A stretch of 64,000 bases of DNA from an uncultured Bacilli bacterium (GCA_934155645.1 CAKPHC010000001.1:252999-316998); one strand, 5' to 3'; shown: positions 1-7,429, counted from the stretch's first letter. Notes: generated by a model from the sequence alone, not told the origin. A program made the numbers and translations.

Positions 1-576
1 GATAGTAGTTTTGATTTTAACACCCCAATAAAAAAGGATATAACATTAAAAGCAAAATGGGAAAAACTTGAGGGAAACGTTATTAATTTAAATGATAATA
101 TTCAATATTACGAGTCGCACGATTCTGGAAAATATGTTTACCCCAATCCAACATGTTTAAATAAAACAATAAACGATTTAAAAAAAGAGCATAAAAACTA
201 TGATAAAAACTTAAATAGTGATTATTTAGAAGAAGAATTAGAAATTATAAACAATTCAGTTATTAGCCTTAATCAATATGGTAATGCACATTTATTAACA
301 TATTTTCCAGATTGTTTGATAGTTATTCCAAATACAACACTAAATTTATTAAAATCTCTAAAAGGAATAATAATAGAGAAAAAAACAGATACTACAATAC
401 AATTTAAATATATAAATTTTGCAAATCAGGAATACAATAAGTATTTAAGTGATAAACAATTTTATAAATATGGCTTACTTATAGACGGTGGATACAGCAA
501 TAACGAAATAACTGAAACAACTTTATTAACTGAAACAGTATGTCAAAAATATAATTTAATTTGTGATAGATGGTAA
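1..576 (+). CDS. C-terminal part of a repeat-containing surface protein (5' end outside window)
   Basis: The frame is open from the first base of the window to TAA at 574-576, so this is the C-terminal end of a longer gene. The first ~20 codons read SSFDFNTPIKKDITLKAKWE, which is the end of a Listeria-Bacteroides (Flg_new/InlB B-type) repeat, normally found on secreted or surface proteins. The next ~170 residues are polar, rich in Asn, Lys and Tyr, and contain no LPXTG signal or closing membrane segment. An internal ATG at 316 exists but the upstream coding continues in frame, so it is not the start. The function of the C-terminal domain is not recognised. A hairpin at 582-607 follows the stop. 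Confidence 0.75.
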   Translation, partial: DSSFDFNTPIKKDITLKAKWEKLEGNVINLNDNIQYYESHDSGKYVYPNPTCLNKTINDLKKEHKNYDKNLNSDYLEEELEIINNSVISLNQYGNAHLLTYFPDCLIVIPNTTLNLLKSLKGIIIEKKTDTTIQFKYINFANQEYNKYLSDKQFYKYGLLIDGGYSNNEITETTLLTETVCQKYNLICDRW

Positions 577-581
577 TAATA

Positions 582-615
582 AAACACTAGTTCAAAATCT
601 AGTGTTTATTTATTA
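582..615. terminator. Bidirectional intrinsic terminator
   Basis: Perfect 9-bp arms AAACACTAG (582-590) and CTAGTGTTT (599-607) with an 8-nt loop and T-rich flanks on both strands. It lies between two convergent genes and can serve both. Confidence 0.75.
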
Positions 616-623
616 TTTTTTGA

Positions 624-1220
624 TTATTCTATATCTTCAATAGTCATACAATTAATAAATCCCTTACTGTCGTAATCAAAAGATAAATCATAATCTTTTC
701 TACTATCTATACTATTACGAATATCTTTTATTTCTTTTTCATTAGTTGTAGACTTGTCTTTGTATTTAACTGTAATTATATGAGAACGATTGGTTTTATT
801 ATTTGTTACAATATCATCTAATACACCGGTCAAGAAAAATCCCGATGTTTTTCCAGCATGAACTTCATAACTGGAATTAAAACTAGTTACATCAAAACTA
901 CTAGTACCAGTTTCAAATTGAATTATATTGTAAATTATAAATCCAAATACAGCTACAATTATTATAGATACTATTACAAATATAACCTTAGAGATTTTAG
1001 CAGTTGGACTATTTTTCATAAACTCATTCATTTTTGCAAAAGCTCTTTCAGCATGTTCCTCTTGAGCTTTATAAACACCTTTAGTGTATTTATAACCTTT
1101 TGTGTATGCATCATCTACTGAAAAAGTAGTATTACAAAAATCACATTTAACCTGAGTTACTCCTTCTTCAACCTTTAAATTAGCTCCACAATTCTTACAT
1201 TTTAATTCAACTAATTTCAT
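624..1220 (-). CDS. Zinc-ribbon protein with one membrane segment
   Basis: 198 residues. The N-terminus carries two Cys pairs, CKNC (residues 8-11) and CDFC (26-29), forming a rubredoxin-like zinc ribbon. A single hydrophobic segment follows at about residues 79-101 (VIFVIVSIIIVAVFGFIIYN). The C-terminal ~95 residues are probably extracytoplasmic. There is no signal peptide, so the ribbon is likely cytoplasmic. The function is unknown. Zinc-ribbon plus membrane proteins of this kind occur again at 60157-62053 in this window. It is probably a single-gene unit, with SD AAGGTGAG just before the ATG. Confidence 0.7.
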   Translation of the reverse strand: MKLVELKCKNCGANLKVEEGVTQVKCDFCNTTFSVDDAYTKGYKYTKGVYKAQEEHAERAFAKMNEFMKNSPTAKISKVIFVIVSIIIVAVFGFIIYNIIQFETGTSSFDVTSFNSSYEVHAGKTSGFFLTGVLDDIVTNNKTNRSHIITVKYKDKSTTNEKEIKDIRNSIDSRKDYDLSFDYDSKGFINCMTIEDIE

Positions 1221-1298
1221 ACAAACTCACCTTTCAAAGTATATTCAATCTAACTAAATATTAACACAAATTGCTATAACTATCAATCTAATCTTTAT

Positions 1299-1437
1299 CT
1301 AATAATTAATTCTTGAACCTTTAAATATTTTTTTGAATATATCAGTTATCATATCATCTTTTGCAACTATATGAACACCAGATAAATCAAATGCTACTAT
1401 TCCGATGTTCACTAATAGATGTTGAACAAAAAAAGCT
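1299..1437 (-). pseudogene. Possible remnant of a membrane-protein gene
   Basis: On the minus strand the frame ending at TAG 1299-1301 reads as coding-like sequence: a hydrophobic stretch and then VNIGIVAFDLSGVHIVAKDD, MITDIFKKIFKGSRINY. The only in-frame start is a GTG at 1412 (37 residues) with no clear SD, and an in-frame stop lies just upstream. It may be the decayed C-terminus of a membrane protein. It overlaps the terminator of the Nudix gene. Chance is not excluded in so short a stretch. Confidence 0.3.
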
Positions 1438-1471
1438 AATAAGTAAAATTATGTACCTATTAGACTTTTTA
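1428..1471 (-). terminator. Terminator of the Nudix gene
   Basis: On the minus strand AAAAAGTCTAATA pairs with TATTAGCTTTTTTT across a ~14-nt loop, with one mismatch. The 3' arm runs into a T tract directly after the stop codon of the Nudix gene. Confidence 0.6.
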
Positions 1472-1915
1472 ATTAAGTTTATATCCCAACTTTTCTAATT
1501 CCATTATAGCAATAGCAGATAATTCTTTTTTAAATAATTTATTGATATCAAAAAACTCTGCACCAAGCGAATCATCATTTACTTCATCTACTTTTACTTC
1601 CTTTTTAATTTCATTATTGTAATCTGAAACTTTAAAGAAAATACCAGTATGGTGGACCTTCACTAAAAAATCTTCTTTAAATTGCCATTCAAAAGCAACG
1701 GAATCGGCATCAAATAATTGACAATCAACTACTTCTATGCCAACTTCTTCCATTAACTCTCTTTTCAAAGCATCTTCTGGTCTTTCACAGAACTCTATTG
1801 TCCCACCCGGTAAATCCAGTTTTCCATTATATGGTCCACCAAATTTTTTAATAAGTAAAATTTTACCGTTTTTAATAATCAATCCATAAGCACCTAAATG
1901 TTTAAATTCCTTCAT
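1469..1915 (-). CDS. Nudix hydrolase
   Basis: 148 residues, the usual size of a single-domain Nudix enzyme. The Nudix box G-x5-E-x7-REL-x-EE-x-GI is complete at about residues 37-60 (GGTIEFCERPEDALKREL, then MEEVGIEV). Nudix proteins hydrolyse nucleoside diphosphates linked to another moiety. The box does not reveal the substrate. It stands alone on the minus strand with its own terminator. The 440 bp upstream are extremely A+T-rich and hold no convincing gene. Confidence 0.88.
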   Translation of the reverse strand: MKEFKHLGAYGLIIKNGKILLIKKFGGPYNGKLDLPGGTIEFCERPEDALKRELMEEVGIEVVDCQLFDADSVAFEWQFKEDFLVKVHHTGIFFKVSDYNNEIKKEVKVDEVNDDSLGAEFFDINKLFKKELSAIAIMELEKLGYKLN

Positions 1916-2354
1916 TTTCTTTTTTCACACTCCCTTTCTAATTCTAAAGCTTTCGTTTTTATTATAATATTTTCAAAGCAAAAACCAAACATCTTATATA
2001 TACATAGTTATATACTATATATAATTTCCCATAAAAAGACATTAATTAAAAATAATATCTTGTTAATTGTGTTATTAAATAATCTTTCAATTATATTTAA
2101 AAAACAACTAAGTATAATACTAAATAAGATTATATATATTATATTAATATTAAAAATAGAATTATTAATAAGCATCTTAAAAATTACTTCTAAAAAAAGT
2201 AATATAAATGTATTAATTAACCTAAATAAAATTTCCTTAACTTAAACTTCTTCATAAATATATTGTATCAAAATTCTTAGTAAATGTCTTTATTAAGACT
2301 AAAAATAATGTAAAGAATAAACAAATTTAACTTATAATATTTAGGTCCTTTTAT
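1916..2354. other. Gene-poor A+T-rich spacer
   Basis: 439 bp of long A and T runs. An open frame of 115 codons exists on the plus strand (1898-2245), but it encodes only Ile/Leu/Asn/Lys-rich low-complexity sequence and starts inside the Nudix gene. I see no structured RNA, repeat array or attachment site. Confidence 0.5.
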
Positions 2355-3332
2355 TTATAATCTTTTATCTTTATTATCAAATTTATATGAACCATATAAT
2401 ATTCTTAAATATTTATTATTTGTAGTAATATAGGATAATAAATATGAAATTATAGTAGCACTTATAAAAATACTTATGATTCTAATATTTCCTTTACCAA
2501 AACCTATATTTAAACATATACATTGACATAAATATATTTCCAAAGATTTTTCTCCAAATTTAGACAATATAATTTTAATTTTTGGTAAATTAATAAATTC
2601 TACTATTGTCCATAAAATTATGGTCGCAGAAATAGCAATAATATAATTTATAATATTAACAGAATATCCATAAGTAAAATATTTAAATAACAATATATAA
2701 ATAATTATTCCAGGTATAAACATATACTTCAAATTACTTAATAATTTATCTTTATAAGGAGAAACAAAATAACCTAAACTAAACAAAGGAAAGTAATATT
2801 TAATTGTTGTTATTCCATATTTATCACTATTAATTTGGAATAACAATAAACTTATTAAAATAGTAATTAATAAGTTTATTCCCAAACTTTTGTTATAAAA
2901 TAATTTTCTTTGCATTAAAATAATAAGTGAACAAAAAAACACAGTATATAAAAACCATATTATATATGTAGGATAAATAAATAATGTTTTTATAAATACA
3001 AATTTATCATCCGGGAAAAATATAAATGGTTTAATACCTACAAAACTGAAATCTCTCATAAAATAAATTATAAAACTCCATATAAATGTAGGGATTATTA
3101 ACCGATTAAATTTTTTTATTATTGTTTTATAATTAATATTCTTAGTATATTTTTCCAAAGCATAACCTGATAATATCATAAAAAAAGGCATATGGAAAGT
3201 ATAAATTATTTTAAACAAAAAATTTTCTGTATATTCCTCTACTAAACCTCTTTGAATGGCATGACCCAAAAGAACAGCTATAACAGCAATTCCTTTTAGA
3301 ACATCTAAATTTAAATTACGCTTATTTTTCAT
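2355..3332 (-). CDS. Acyltransferase 3 family membrane protein
   Basis: 325 residues, almost wholly hydrophobic with about ten membrane segments. The N-terminus LNLDVLKGIAVIAVLLGHA is the signature start of the Acyl_transf_3 family, with the catalytic-type His in LLGHA. FHMPFFMILSGYAL (about residues 46-59) is the second conserved block. Family members O-acylate extracellular polysaccharides, peptidoglycan or glycolipids. The acceptor cannot be told from sequence. SD GGGAG precedes the ATG, and a TATAAT box lies at 3365-3370. Its neighbour is an integrase on the opposite strand, so it may lie at the edge of an inserted segment. Confidence 0.85.
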   Translation of the reverse strand: MKNKRNLNLDVLKGIAVIAVLLGHAIQRGLVEEYTENFLFKIIYTFHMPFFMILSGYALEKYTKNINYKTIIKKFNRLIIPTFIWSFIIYFMRDFSFVGIKPFIFFPDDKFVFIKTLFIYPTYIIWFLYTVFFCSLIILMQRKLFYNKSLGINLLITILISLLLFQINSDKYGITTIKYYFPLFSLGYFVSPYKDKLLSNLKYMFIPGIIIYILLFKYFTYGYSVNIINYIIAISATIILWTIVEFINLPKIKIILSKFGEKSLEIYLCQCICLNIGFGKGNIRIISIFISATIISYLLSYITTNNKYLRILYGSYKFDNKDKRL

Positions 3333-3417
3333 ATTTAACTCCCATATAATTTATTAATAGAAATATTATAACATTTTTCAAAAAAAATCACCAAATAAAA
3401 AATGAATGAAATAAATA

Positions 3418-4527
3418 ATGGCAGTTTACAAGGATCCTAAACCTACTAAAAATGGTAGAGCTTGGTATTTTAAGTTTAGCTATAAAGATCCATTTGGTGC
3501 TACTAAGCAGTATAGATTCAAAAGATATTTAACTAAAAAAGAAACATCTGATGCTAAGAGAATATTTTTAGTTACTTCTACTGATAAAGTTGAAAATAAC
3601 AATATGACATTTAAAGATTTATATGATGAATTTAGAATGCATAATGATGAAACAATGAAAGATACTACTAAATATGGTTATGATAATAAAGAAAAATTTA
3701 TAGAATGCTTCTTTCCTGTTAAGGTGAAAGATTTTAATATTATGCAGTTTGAACAATGGAAACGAGAAATAAATAAACTTAATATATCCCTTAGATATAA
3801 AAATGATATTTATAAATTTCTTAAATCTATTTTAAACTTTGGTGTTAAATGGCATAACTTAAACTTTCAAGCAGTATATAATAAAATGACAAAGTTCCAA
3901 GATCCTAATGAACGTAGAAAAGAAATGTCTTATTATACTTATGATGAGTTTAAAAAGTTTATTTCTTATGAAGAAGACTTAAGATGGAAATGTGTATTTG
4001 AAATATTATATTACTGTGGATTACGTAAAGGTGAATTAAAAGGCCTTACATGGAAAGATATTTATTTTGATAAAAAAGTATTATCAGTTAACAAACAAAT
4101 AACGCAAAGAAATAACCGTGTTAAGTTTGAATTTTCGGATACTAAGACAAGAGATAGTAGAAGAATAGTACCTATTACTAAAGTCTTGTTAAATGACCTT
4201 AAAATGCTTTATGAGCAGGATAAAAAAGATTACTATGGATTTAATGATGATTTCTTTGTTGTATCTGATGCTAAACCTATAGCTGATTCTAATATATATC
4301 TTAGAAGAACTAAACTTGCTACACTTGCTGGCTTAAAAGTTATTAGGATTCATGATTTTAGACATTCATGTGCATCATTACTTATTAACAATGGCGCTAA
4401 TGTTACATTAGTTGCCAAATATTTAGGGCATACAAAAATCGAGGAAACACTAAACACATATTCACATATGTTTAGTACTGCCCTCGACTCTGTTGTTTCT
4501 GTTATAGATAGCTTAGAAGATGACTAA
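3418..4527 (+). CDS. Tyrosine recombinase (phage/ICE-type integrase)
   Basis: 369 residues: N-terminal AP2-like arm-binding region (1-60), SAM-like core-binding domain (about 63-160) and C-terminal catalytic domain. All catalytic residues are visible: R203 (CGLRKGEL), K243 (DTKTRDSRR), H312 and R315 (HDFRH), H338 (LGH) and Y348 (TLNTYSH). The gene should therefore be active in site-specific recombination. The ATG at 3418 has only a weak SD. It is convergent with the repeat-protein gene starting at 4954 on the minus strand, and its stop lies in a terminator hairpin. No tRNA gene or obvious att duplication is seen beside it. It marks the 3.4-7.0 kb segment as a likely mobile island. Confidence 0.93.
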   Translation: MAVYKDPKPTKNGRAWYFKFSYKDPFGATKQYRFKRYLTKKETSDAKRIFLVTSTDKVENNNMTFKDLYDEFRMHNDETMKDTTKYGYDNKEKFIECFFPVKVKDFNIMQFEQWKREINKLNISLRYKNDIYKFLKSILNFGVKWHNLNFQAVYNKMTKFQDPNERRKEMSYYTYDEFKKFISYEEDLRWKCVFEILYYCGLRKGELKGLTWKDIYFDKKVLSVNKQITQRNNRVKFEFSDTKTRDSRRIVPITKVLLNDLKMLYEQDKKDYYGFNDDFFVVSDAKPIADSNIYLRRTKLATLAGLKVIRIHDFRHSCASLLINNGANVTLVAKYLGHTKIEETLNTYSHMFSTALDSVVSVIDSLEDD

Positions 4528-4536
4528 GCTTTTTTT
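4510..4536 (+). terminator. Intrinsic terminator of the integrase gene
   Basis: AGCTTAG (4510-4516) and CTAAGCT (4524-4530) form a perfect 7-bp stem with a 7-nt loop followed by a T run. The stem overlaps the integrase stop codon. Confidence 0.8.
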
Positions 4537-4954
4537 AATCACATTTATGATATTTTCTAATTAAATCTGCTTCTTTTTTATAGCCTCTTTTTTCTAATTC
4601 TTTAACAAACACTGGCCATGGTGGAATATTACTCATGTATGGTTCGCCTGGGCCATTATATGCTCCACCACTTGGGCCTGTATATAGACCTCCGCCTGGA
4701 CCTGTGTATAATCCTCCGCCTGGACCAGTATATAGTCCTCCACCTGGGCCTGTATATAATCCTCCACCCGGTCCTGCGTATAATCCTCCGCCTGGACCTG
4801 TGTATAATCCTCCACCTGGGCCTTTATACATTCCACCACCCGGGCCAGCATAAGCACCTCCGCCTGGACCTGTATATAATCCTCCGCCTGGGCCTTTATA
4901 CATTCCTCCACCTGGACCTTTATAATTATTTCTAGGCCACTTATTAATTTCCAT
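4535..4954 (-). CDS. YxGPGGGx tandem-repeat protein of unknown function
   Basis: 139 residues from the ATG at 4954, chosen because AGGAGG lies 9 nt upstream; the longer frame to 4972 starts inside that SD. After MEINKWPRNN come eleven full copies and one partial copy of the octapeptide Y-(K/T/A/N)-G-P-G-G-G-(L/M/A). A 34-residue charged tail follows, beginning SNIPPWPVFVKELEKRGYKK, which looks like a helix. The repeats are Gly/Pro-rich with one Tyr every 8 residues and no membrane segment. The gene overlaps the end of the ImmA/IrrE-Fic gene by 11 nt, which suggests translational coupling and a shared role. I do not recognise the family. Possibilities include an antitoxin, substrate or scaffold for the Fic protein; none is shown by sequence. 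Confidence 0.75.
   Translation of the reverse strand: MEINKWPRNNYKGPGGGMYKGPGGGLYTGPGGGAYAGPGGGMYKGPGGGLYTGPGGGLYAGPGGGLYTGPGGGLYTGPGGGLYTGPGGGLYTGPSGGAYNGPGEPYMSNIPPWPVFVKELEKRGYKKEADLIRKYHKCD
4640..4924 (-). repeat. 24-bp tandem repeat array (about 11.9 copies)
   Basis: Coding tandem array with a strict 24-bp period. Each unit encodes YxGPGGGx. Units are similar but not identical at DNA level (codons for Tyr, Thr and Gly vary), so the array is not brand new. Because 24 is divisible by 3, other frames across it also stay open and give repetitive shadow ORFs. Confidence 0.95.
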
Positions 4955-6341
4955 TAACTTCAGCCTCCTCATTTATTTCTTCTTCGTCTATTTCATCAAC
5001 AAATAAATATCTATGCAATTCAATCATTGTATGAATTATTCTTTTTTCAATAAACATAATAAATGGAACTGGATCTTCTTCCAAATCTATTTTTGATAAT
5101 GCATCATAGTATTCTTTTCTACATTTTTGATCAATATAAATTGGTGGTATTTTCTTCTTACTCAAAAGCCAATTCATTATAGCTCTTGATATACGTCCAT
5201 TACCATCTCTAAACGGATGAATTACAATAAATTTATATGCAAAATATGCAACTTGTTCAATATACTTTCCTATTTCATATTGATCTATATTTTTCATAAA
5301 AAACTGTAATTCTTTATCAAGTTCATTAATTCTATCATTTATTTCATAATATGGAACTGGTTGTATAGTTCCTCTTTTTAATAATGCTGTACCATCTCTA
5401 AATTTTCCATTATCATCAGGATATGGAACATATTTAAATAATAATGAATGTAATTGACCACAATTTCTTAATGAAATGTCATCTTTTGTATTTATTACAT
5501 ATTGTTGCAATTCCAAATTACCAAGTGTCATCACTATTTCTTCTCTATCATTTTCAAAAAATTGACTATCAACACCATTAAAATTTAAATCTGCTAATAT
5601 ATAGTTTAGTTGTTTTCTATCAATTACAACACCTTCAAGTTTATTATCATTATAAATATAATTTTGTAAAAACTTTTGCCCAGAATATTTATTAATATCA
5701 GCCATTACAAAGCTCATTGAACTTACAACATTAGATAATAATGTGCTATCAATTTTGTTTTCTATTAGTTCTTGCCTTTTTGCTGATACGCCATATTCTC
5801 TCATTCTTTGCCTTAATGATTCAGAAGATATATCACCATCTATTAAGTTTAGCCCATAAGCAATTCTATTCAAGCAAGAATAAAAACTGACGCCAAAATA
5901 TTCAGCTATAATTGTAATACTGTCAAAATCAATAAATCCATCCTTGTTTTTATATTGTTCACATACAAGTTTTAATTCATCAGTAGGCATAAGCAAATAA
6001 CCTGCAAAGTCATTTGCATATTTTTCAATTTTTTTATTTGACTTCTTTAAACATTCTATATAATCAGTTGTTCCTATTTCTTTGTTCAAATCTTTTATAA
6101 AGTGACAGTATTCATGAGCCGCAGTAAATCTTTGCCTTTGCCAACCGTTATTTGAATTAATTCCTACAATCGTACAATTATCTTCATCATTAATGATAAT
6201 ACCATCTAAGTTTTCAAAATCTTTTAATACAACATATATACCAGCATCGTGGAGGATTTTAAATGGATCTATTGGAAAAGTTAATTCGCCACTTTTTCTT
6301 AATTTTTCTAATTCATTTTTTGCTAATTCTTCTGGTGTCAT
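4944..6341 (-). CDS. ImmA/IrrE-type metallopeptidase fused to a Fic domain
   Basis: 465 residues. The start is set at the ATG at 6341, which has AAGGATG 6 nt upstream; an ATG at 6350 leaves no SD spacing. The N-terminal part is an ImmA/IrrE zinc peptidase: HEYCH at 76-80 and the following ANDFAGYLLMP block at about 109-119. The C-terminal part is a Fic domain with an intact catalytic motif HPFRDGNGRISR at 375-386. A probable inhibitory-helix motif DNKLEG lies at about 232-237, where the usual first residue is Ser/Thr. Fic enzymes mostly transfer AMP to Tyr, Thr or Ser. ImmA/IrrE peptidases typically cleave the repressor beside them, which here is the XRE gene 1 nt upstream. The repeat-protein gene overlaps downstream. 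The fusion suggests one protein that both releases repression and modifies a target; that is inference. Confidence 0.88.
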   Translation of the reverse strand: MTPEELAKNELEKLRKSGELTFPIDPFKILHDAGIYVVLKDFENLDGIIINDEDNCTIVGINSNNGWQRQRFTAAHEYCHFIKDLNKEIGTTDYIECLKKSNKKIEKYANDFAGYLLMPTDELKLVCEQYKNKDGFIDFDSITIIAEYFGVSFYSCLNRIAYGLNLIDGDISSESLRQRMREYGVSAKRQELIENKIDSTLLSNVVSSMSFVMADINKYSGQKFLQNYIYNDNKLEGVVIDRKQLNYILADLNFNGVDSQFFENDREEIVMTLGNLELQQYVINTKDDISLRNCGQLHSLLFKYVPYPDDNGKFRDGTALLKRGTIQPVPYYEINDRINELDKELQFFMKNIDQYEIGKYIEQVAYFAYKFIVIHPFRDGNGRISRAIMNWLLSKKKIPPIYIDQKCRKEYYDALSKIDLEEDPVPFIMFIEKRIIHTMIELHRYLFVDEIDEEEINEEAEVNGN

Positions 6342-6342
6342 A

Positions 6343-6684
6343 TTAGTCATCCTTATTTTGTGACTTTAAAATATTTTTATATTCGATTAAACTAATAATC
6401 TCTTTTTTATCCTTTTCACTTAATTCATTAAAACCCCTTGCAAAAACAACATCACTACTATTTATAGTATGTTCTTCCATAGTTAATTCATCCATGCTTA
6501 TATTATATAATTTTGAAAAATTCATTAATTCTTGTAAATCAATTTTGCGATCCCCTTTTTCAATTCTTAATATCGCATCTCTACCTACACTTAATATTTC
6601 AGCGACTTGTTCTTGTGTAAGTCCCATATATTTTCTTAGTTTTCTTAGTCTTTCTCCTATTTTTTTATAATTTAACTCCTTCAT
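6343..6684 (-). CDS. XRE-family repressor of the Fic operon
   Basis: 113 residues from the ATG at 6684, which has GGGGTG 6 nt upstream; earlier ATGs in the frame have no SD. An N-terminal helix-turn-helix of lambda-repressor type occupies about residues 5-58 (LTQEQVAEILSVGRDAILRI). A short C-terminal tail follows. It is the first gene of a three-gene minus-strand operon (XRE, ImmA/IrrE-Fic, GPGGG-repeat). A perfect palindrome sits over its own -35 box at 6727-6751, so autorepression is likely. By analogy with ImmR/ImmA pairs it could be the cleavage target of the downstream peptidase domain. Confidence 0.88.
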   Translation of the reverse strand: MKELNYKKIGERLRKLRKYMGLTQEQVAEILSVGRDAILRIEKGDRKIDLQELMNFSKLYNISMDELTMEEHTINSSDVVFARGFNELSEKDKKEIISLIEYKNILKSQNKDD

Positions 6685-6715
6685 ATACATCACCCCAACG
6701 TATAAATTCATTATT

Positions 6716-6745
6716 ATTATATGCAAAAAATGTTGAAAAAGTCAA
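6716..6745 (-). promoter_or_regulatory. Promoter of the XRE-Fic-repeat operon
   Basis: Minus strand TTGACT (6740-6745), 18-nt spacer, TATAAT (6716-6721). It lies about 32 bp upstream of the XRE start codon. Confidence 0.75.
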
Positions 6746-6751
6746 CATTTT
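6727..6751. promoter_or_regulatory. Palindromic operator candidate
   Basis: Perfect inverted repeat AAAATGTTGA (6727-6736) / TCAACATTTT (6742-6751) with a 5-nt spacer. It covers the -35 element and much of the spacer of the operon promoter, where a bound XRE repressor would block RNA polymerase. Confidence 0.75.
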
Positions 6752-6789
6752 ATTAAATTTTTTTTTATACAGATGTAAATTTTTTACTA

Positions 6790-6984
6790 TTATTTTTTTA
6801 CTTTTATAGATAAGTCTTCATAATCTTTTTCATTGCCAAGTCTTTTTAAATATTCTTTTCCACCATCAACAGCAACAGCACCACAAGAACATCTTTTTAG
6901 ATCATTAGTACTTTTTGATTCTATGACATCTCCACATTTTTTACATTTTATTTTATTACTTTTTATTTCTTCTTTCTTTTCCAT
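6790..6984 (-). CDS. Small zinc-ribbon protein (DUF7695-like)
   Basis: 64 residues. CKKC (residues 14-17) and CSC (32-34) with the following GAVAVDGGKEYLKRLGN block match a family of small proteins common in Firmicute phages and integrated elements (DUF7695-like, from memory). The family function is unknown. SD GAGGAG is 7 nt before the ATG, and a TATAAT-like box lies about 30 bp further upstream. It transcribes toward the XRE operon from the same strand and may be part of the island. Confidence 0.7.
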   Translation of the reverse strand: MEKKEEIKSNKIKCKKCGDVIESKSTNDLKRCSCGAVAVDGGKEYLKRLGNEKDYEDLSIKVKK

Positions 6985-7101
6985 AAGTCATCTCCTCATA
7001 ATGTATTATATCATGATCTTATACCAATTATATCCTACCGTTTGCGGAATAATAGCAATACAATCATACAGATAAAATCCATATTGTCCGTATCACTGTA
7101 A

Positions 7102-7149
7102 AAAAAATCCATTGAAGATTTTTGCCGTTTACGTCACTTTTCTTCAATG
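7102..7149 (-). terminator. Hairpin with T tail
   Basis: Minus strand CATTGAAGA (7141-7149) pairs perfectly with TCTTCAATG (7110-7118), followed by GATTTTTTTT. The loop is 22 nt. It lies upstream of the DUF7695-like gene, so it may end a short transcript from the recG side. Confidence 0.55.
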
Positions 7150-7239
7150 AACTATTTTAAAACTCAATTTTTTTGTACCTAAATTGTACCTAAAATTATT
7201 TTACCAATACTGATACCTCACAAACACTTATAAAATGGG

Positions 7240-7349
7240 CACAAAAAATGAGAGCACGGTTAAATGCTCTCTTCAGGGGGTTTTGGTTGAATTCACACTC
7301 ACATTATATAACCGTAAGTGTGGTTCATGCACGATGTTATCATCATGCA
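7240..7349 (-). ncRNA. Candidate small RNA downstream of recG
   Basis: About 110 nt. A promoter TTGACT-N17-TATTAT (7355-7383) precedes three hairpins. Hairpin 1 is GCATGATG/CATCGTGC (within 7327-7350, one mismatch). Hairpin 2 pairs CACACTTAC with GTGAGTGTG (7294-7322, one G-U). Hairpin 3 pairs GAGAGCA with TGCTCTC (7250-7271) and is followed by ATTTTTTG, a terminator. There is no ORF with an SD. The terminator could also serve recG read-through. I do not recognise the RNA class. Confidence 0.5.
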
Positions 7350-7354
7350 TCTTA

Positions 7355-7383
7355 ATAATAATATGTACTCATCTAAAAGTCAA
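7355..7383 (-). promoter_or_regulatory. Promoter of the small RNA after recG
   Basis: Minus strand TTGACT (7378-7383), 17-nt spacer, TATTAT (7355-7360). It starts about 47 bp after the recG stop codon. Confidence 0.55.
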
Positions 7384-7429
7384 TTAAATTGGAAAAAATT
7401 TACTTTCGTTTTTTTCTTATTTACACTTT

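Larger units (their letters stand above)
6985..7429. other. Non-coding stretch with several hairpins
   Basis: No protein gene. On the minus strand it holds a consensus-like promoter (7355-7383), three hairpins and a terminator (see the small RNA at 7240-7349). A second T-tailed hairpin lies at 7102-7149. GTACCTAAA/TTGTACCTAAA is repeated in tandem near 7176-7196. I looked for a copy of this sequence beside the integrase as an att site and did not see one. Confidence 0.5.

Noticed and set aside
1898..2245. 115-codon plus-strand ORF
   Set aside because: Low-complexity Ile/Leu/Lys/Asn sequence in an A+T-rich gap, starting inside the opposite-strand Nudix gene with no SD.
4618..4935. Additional long repetitive ORFs on both strands over the GPGGG array
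   Set aside because: Caused by the 24-bp period keeping other frames open; only the minus-strand frame with AGGAGG at 4964-4969 has a proper start and a non-repeat tail.
3333..7200. Direct att repeats flanking the integrase island
   Set aside because: I compared the sequences beside the integrase with 6985-7429 and saw no convincing duplicated core, so island boundaries are left open.
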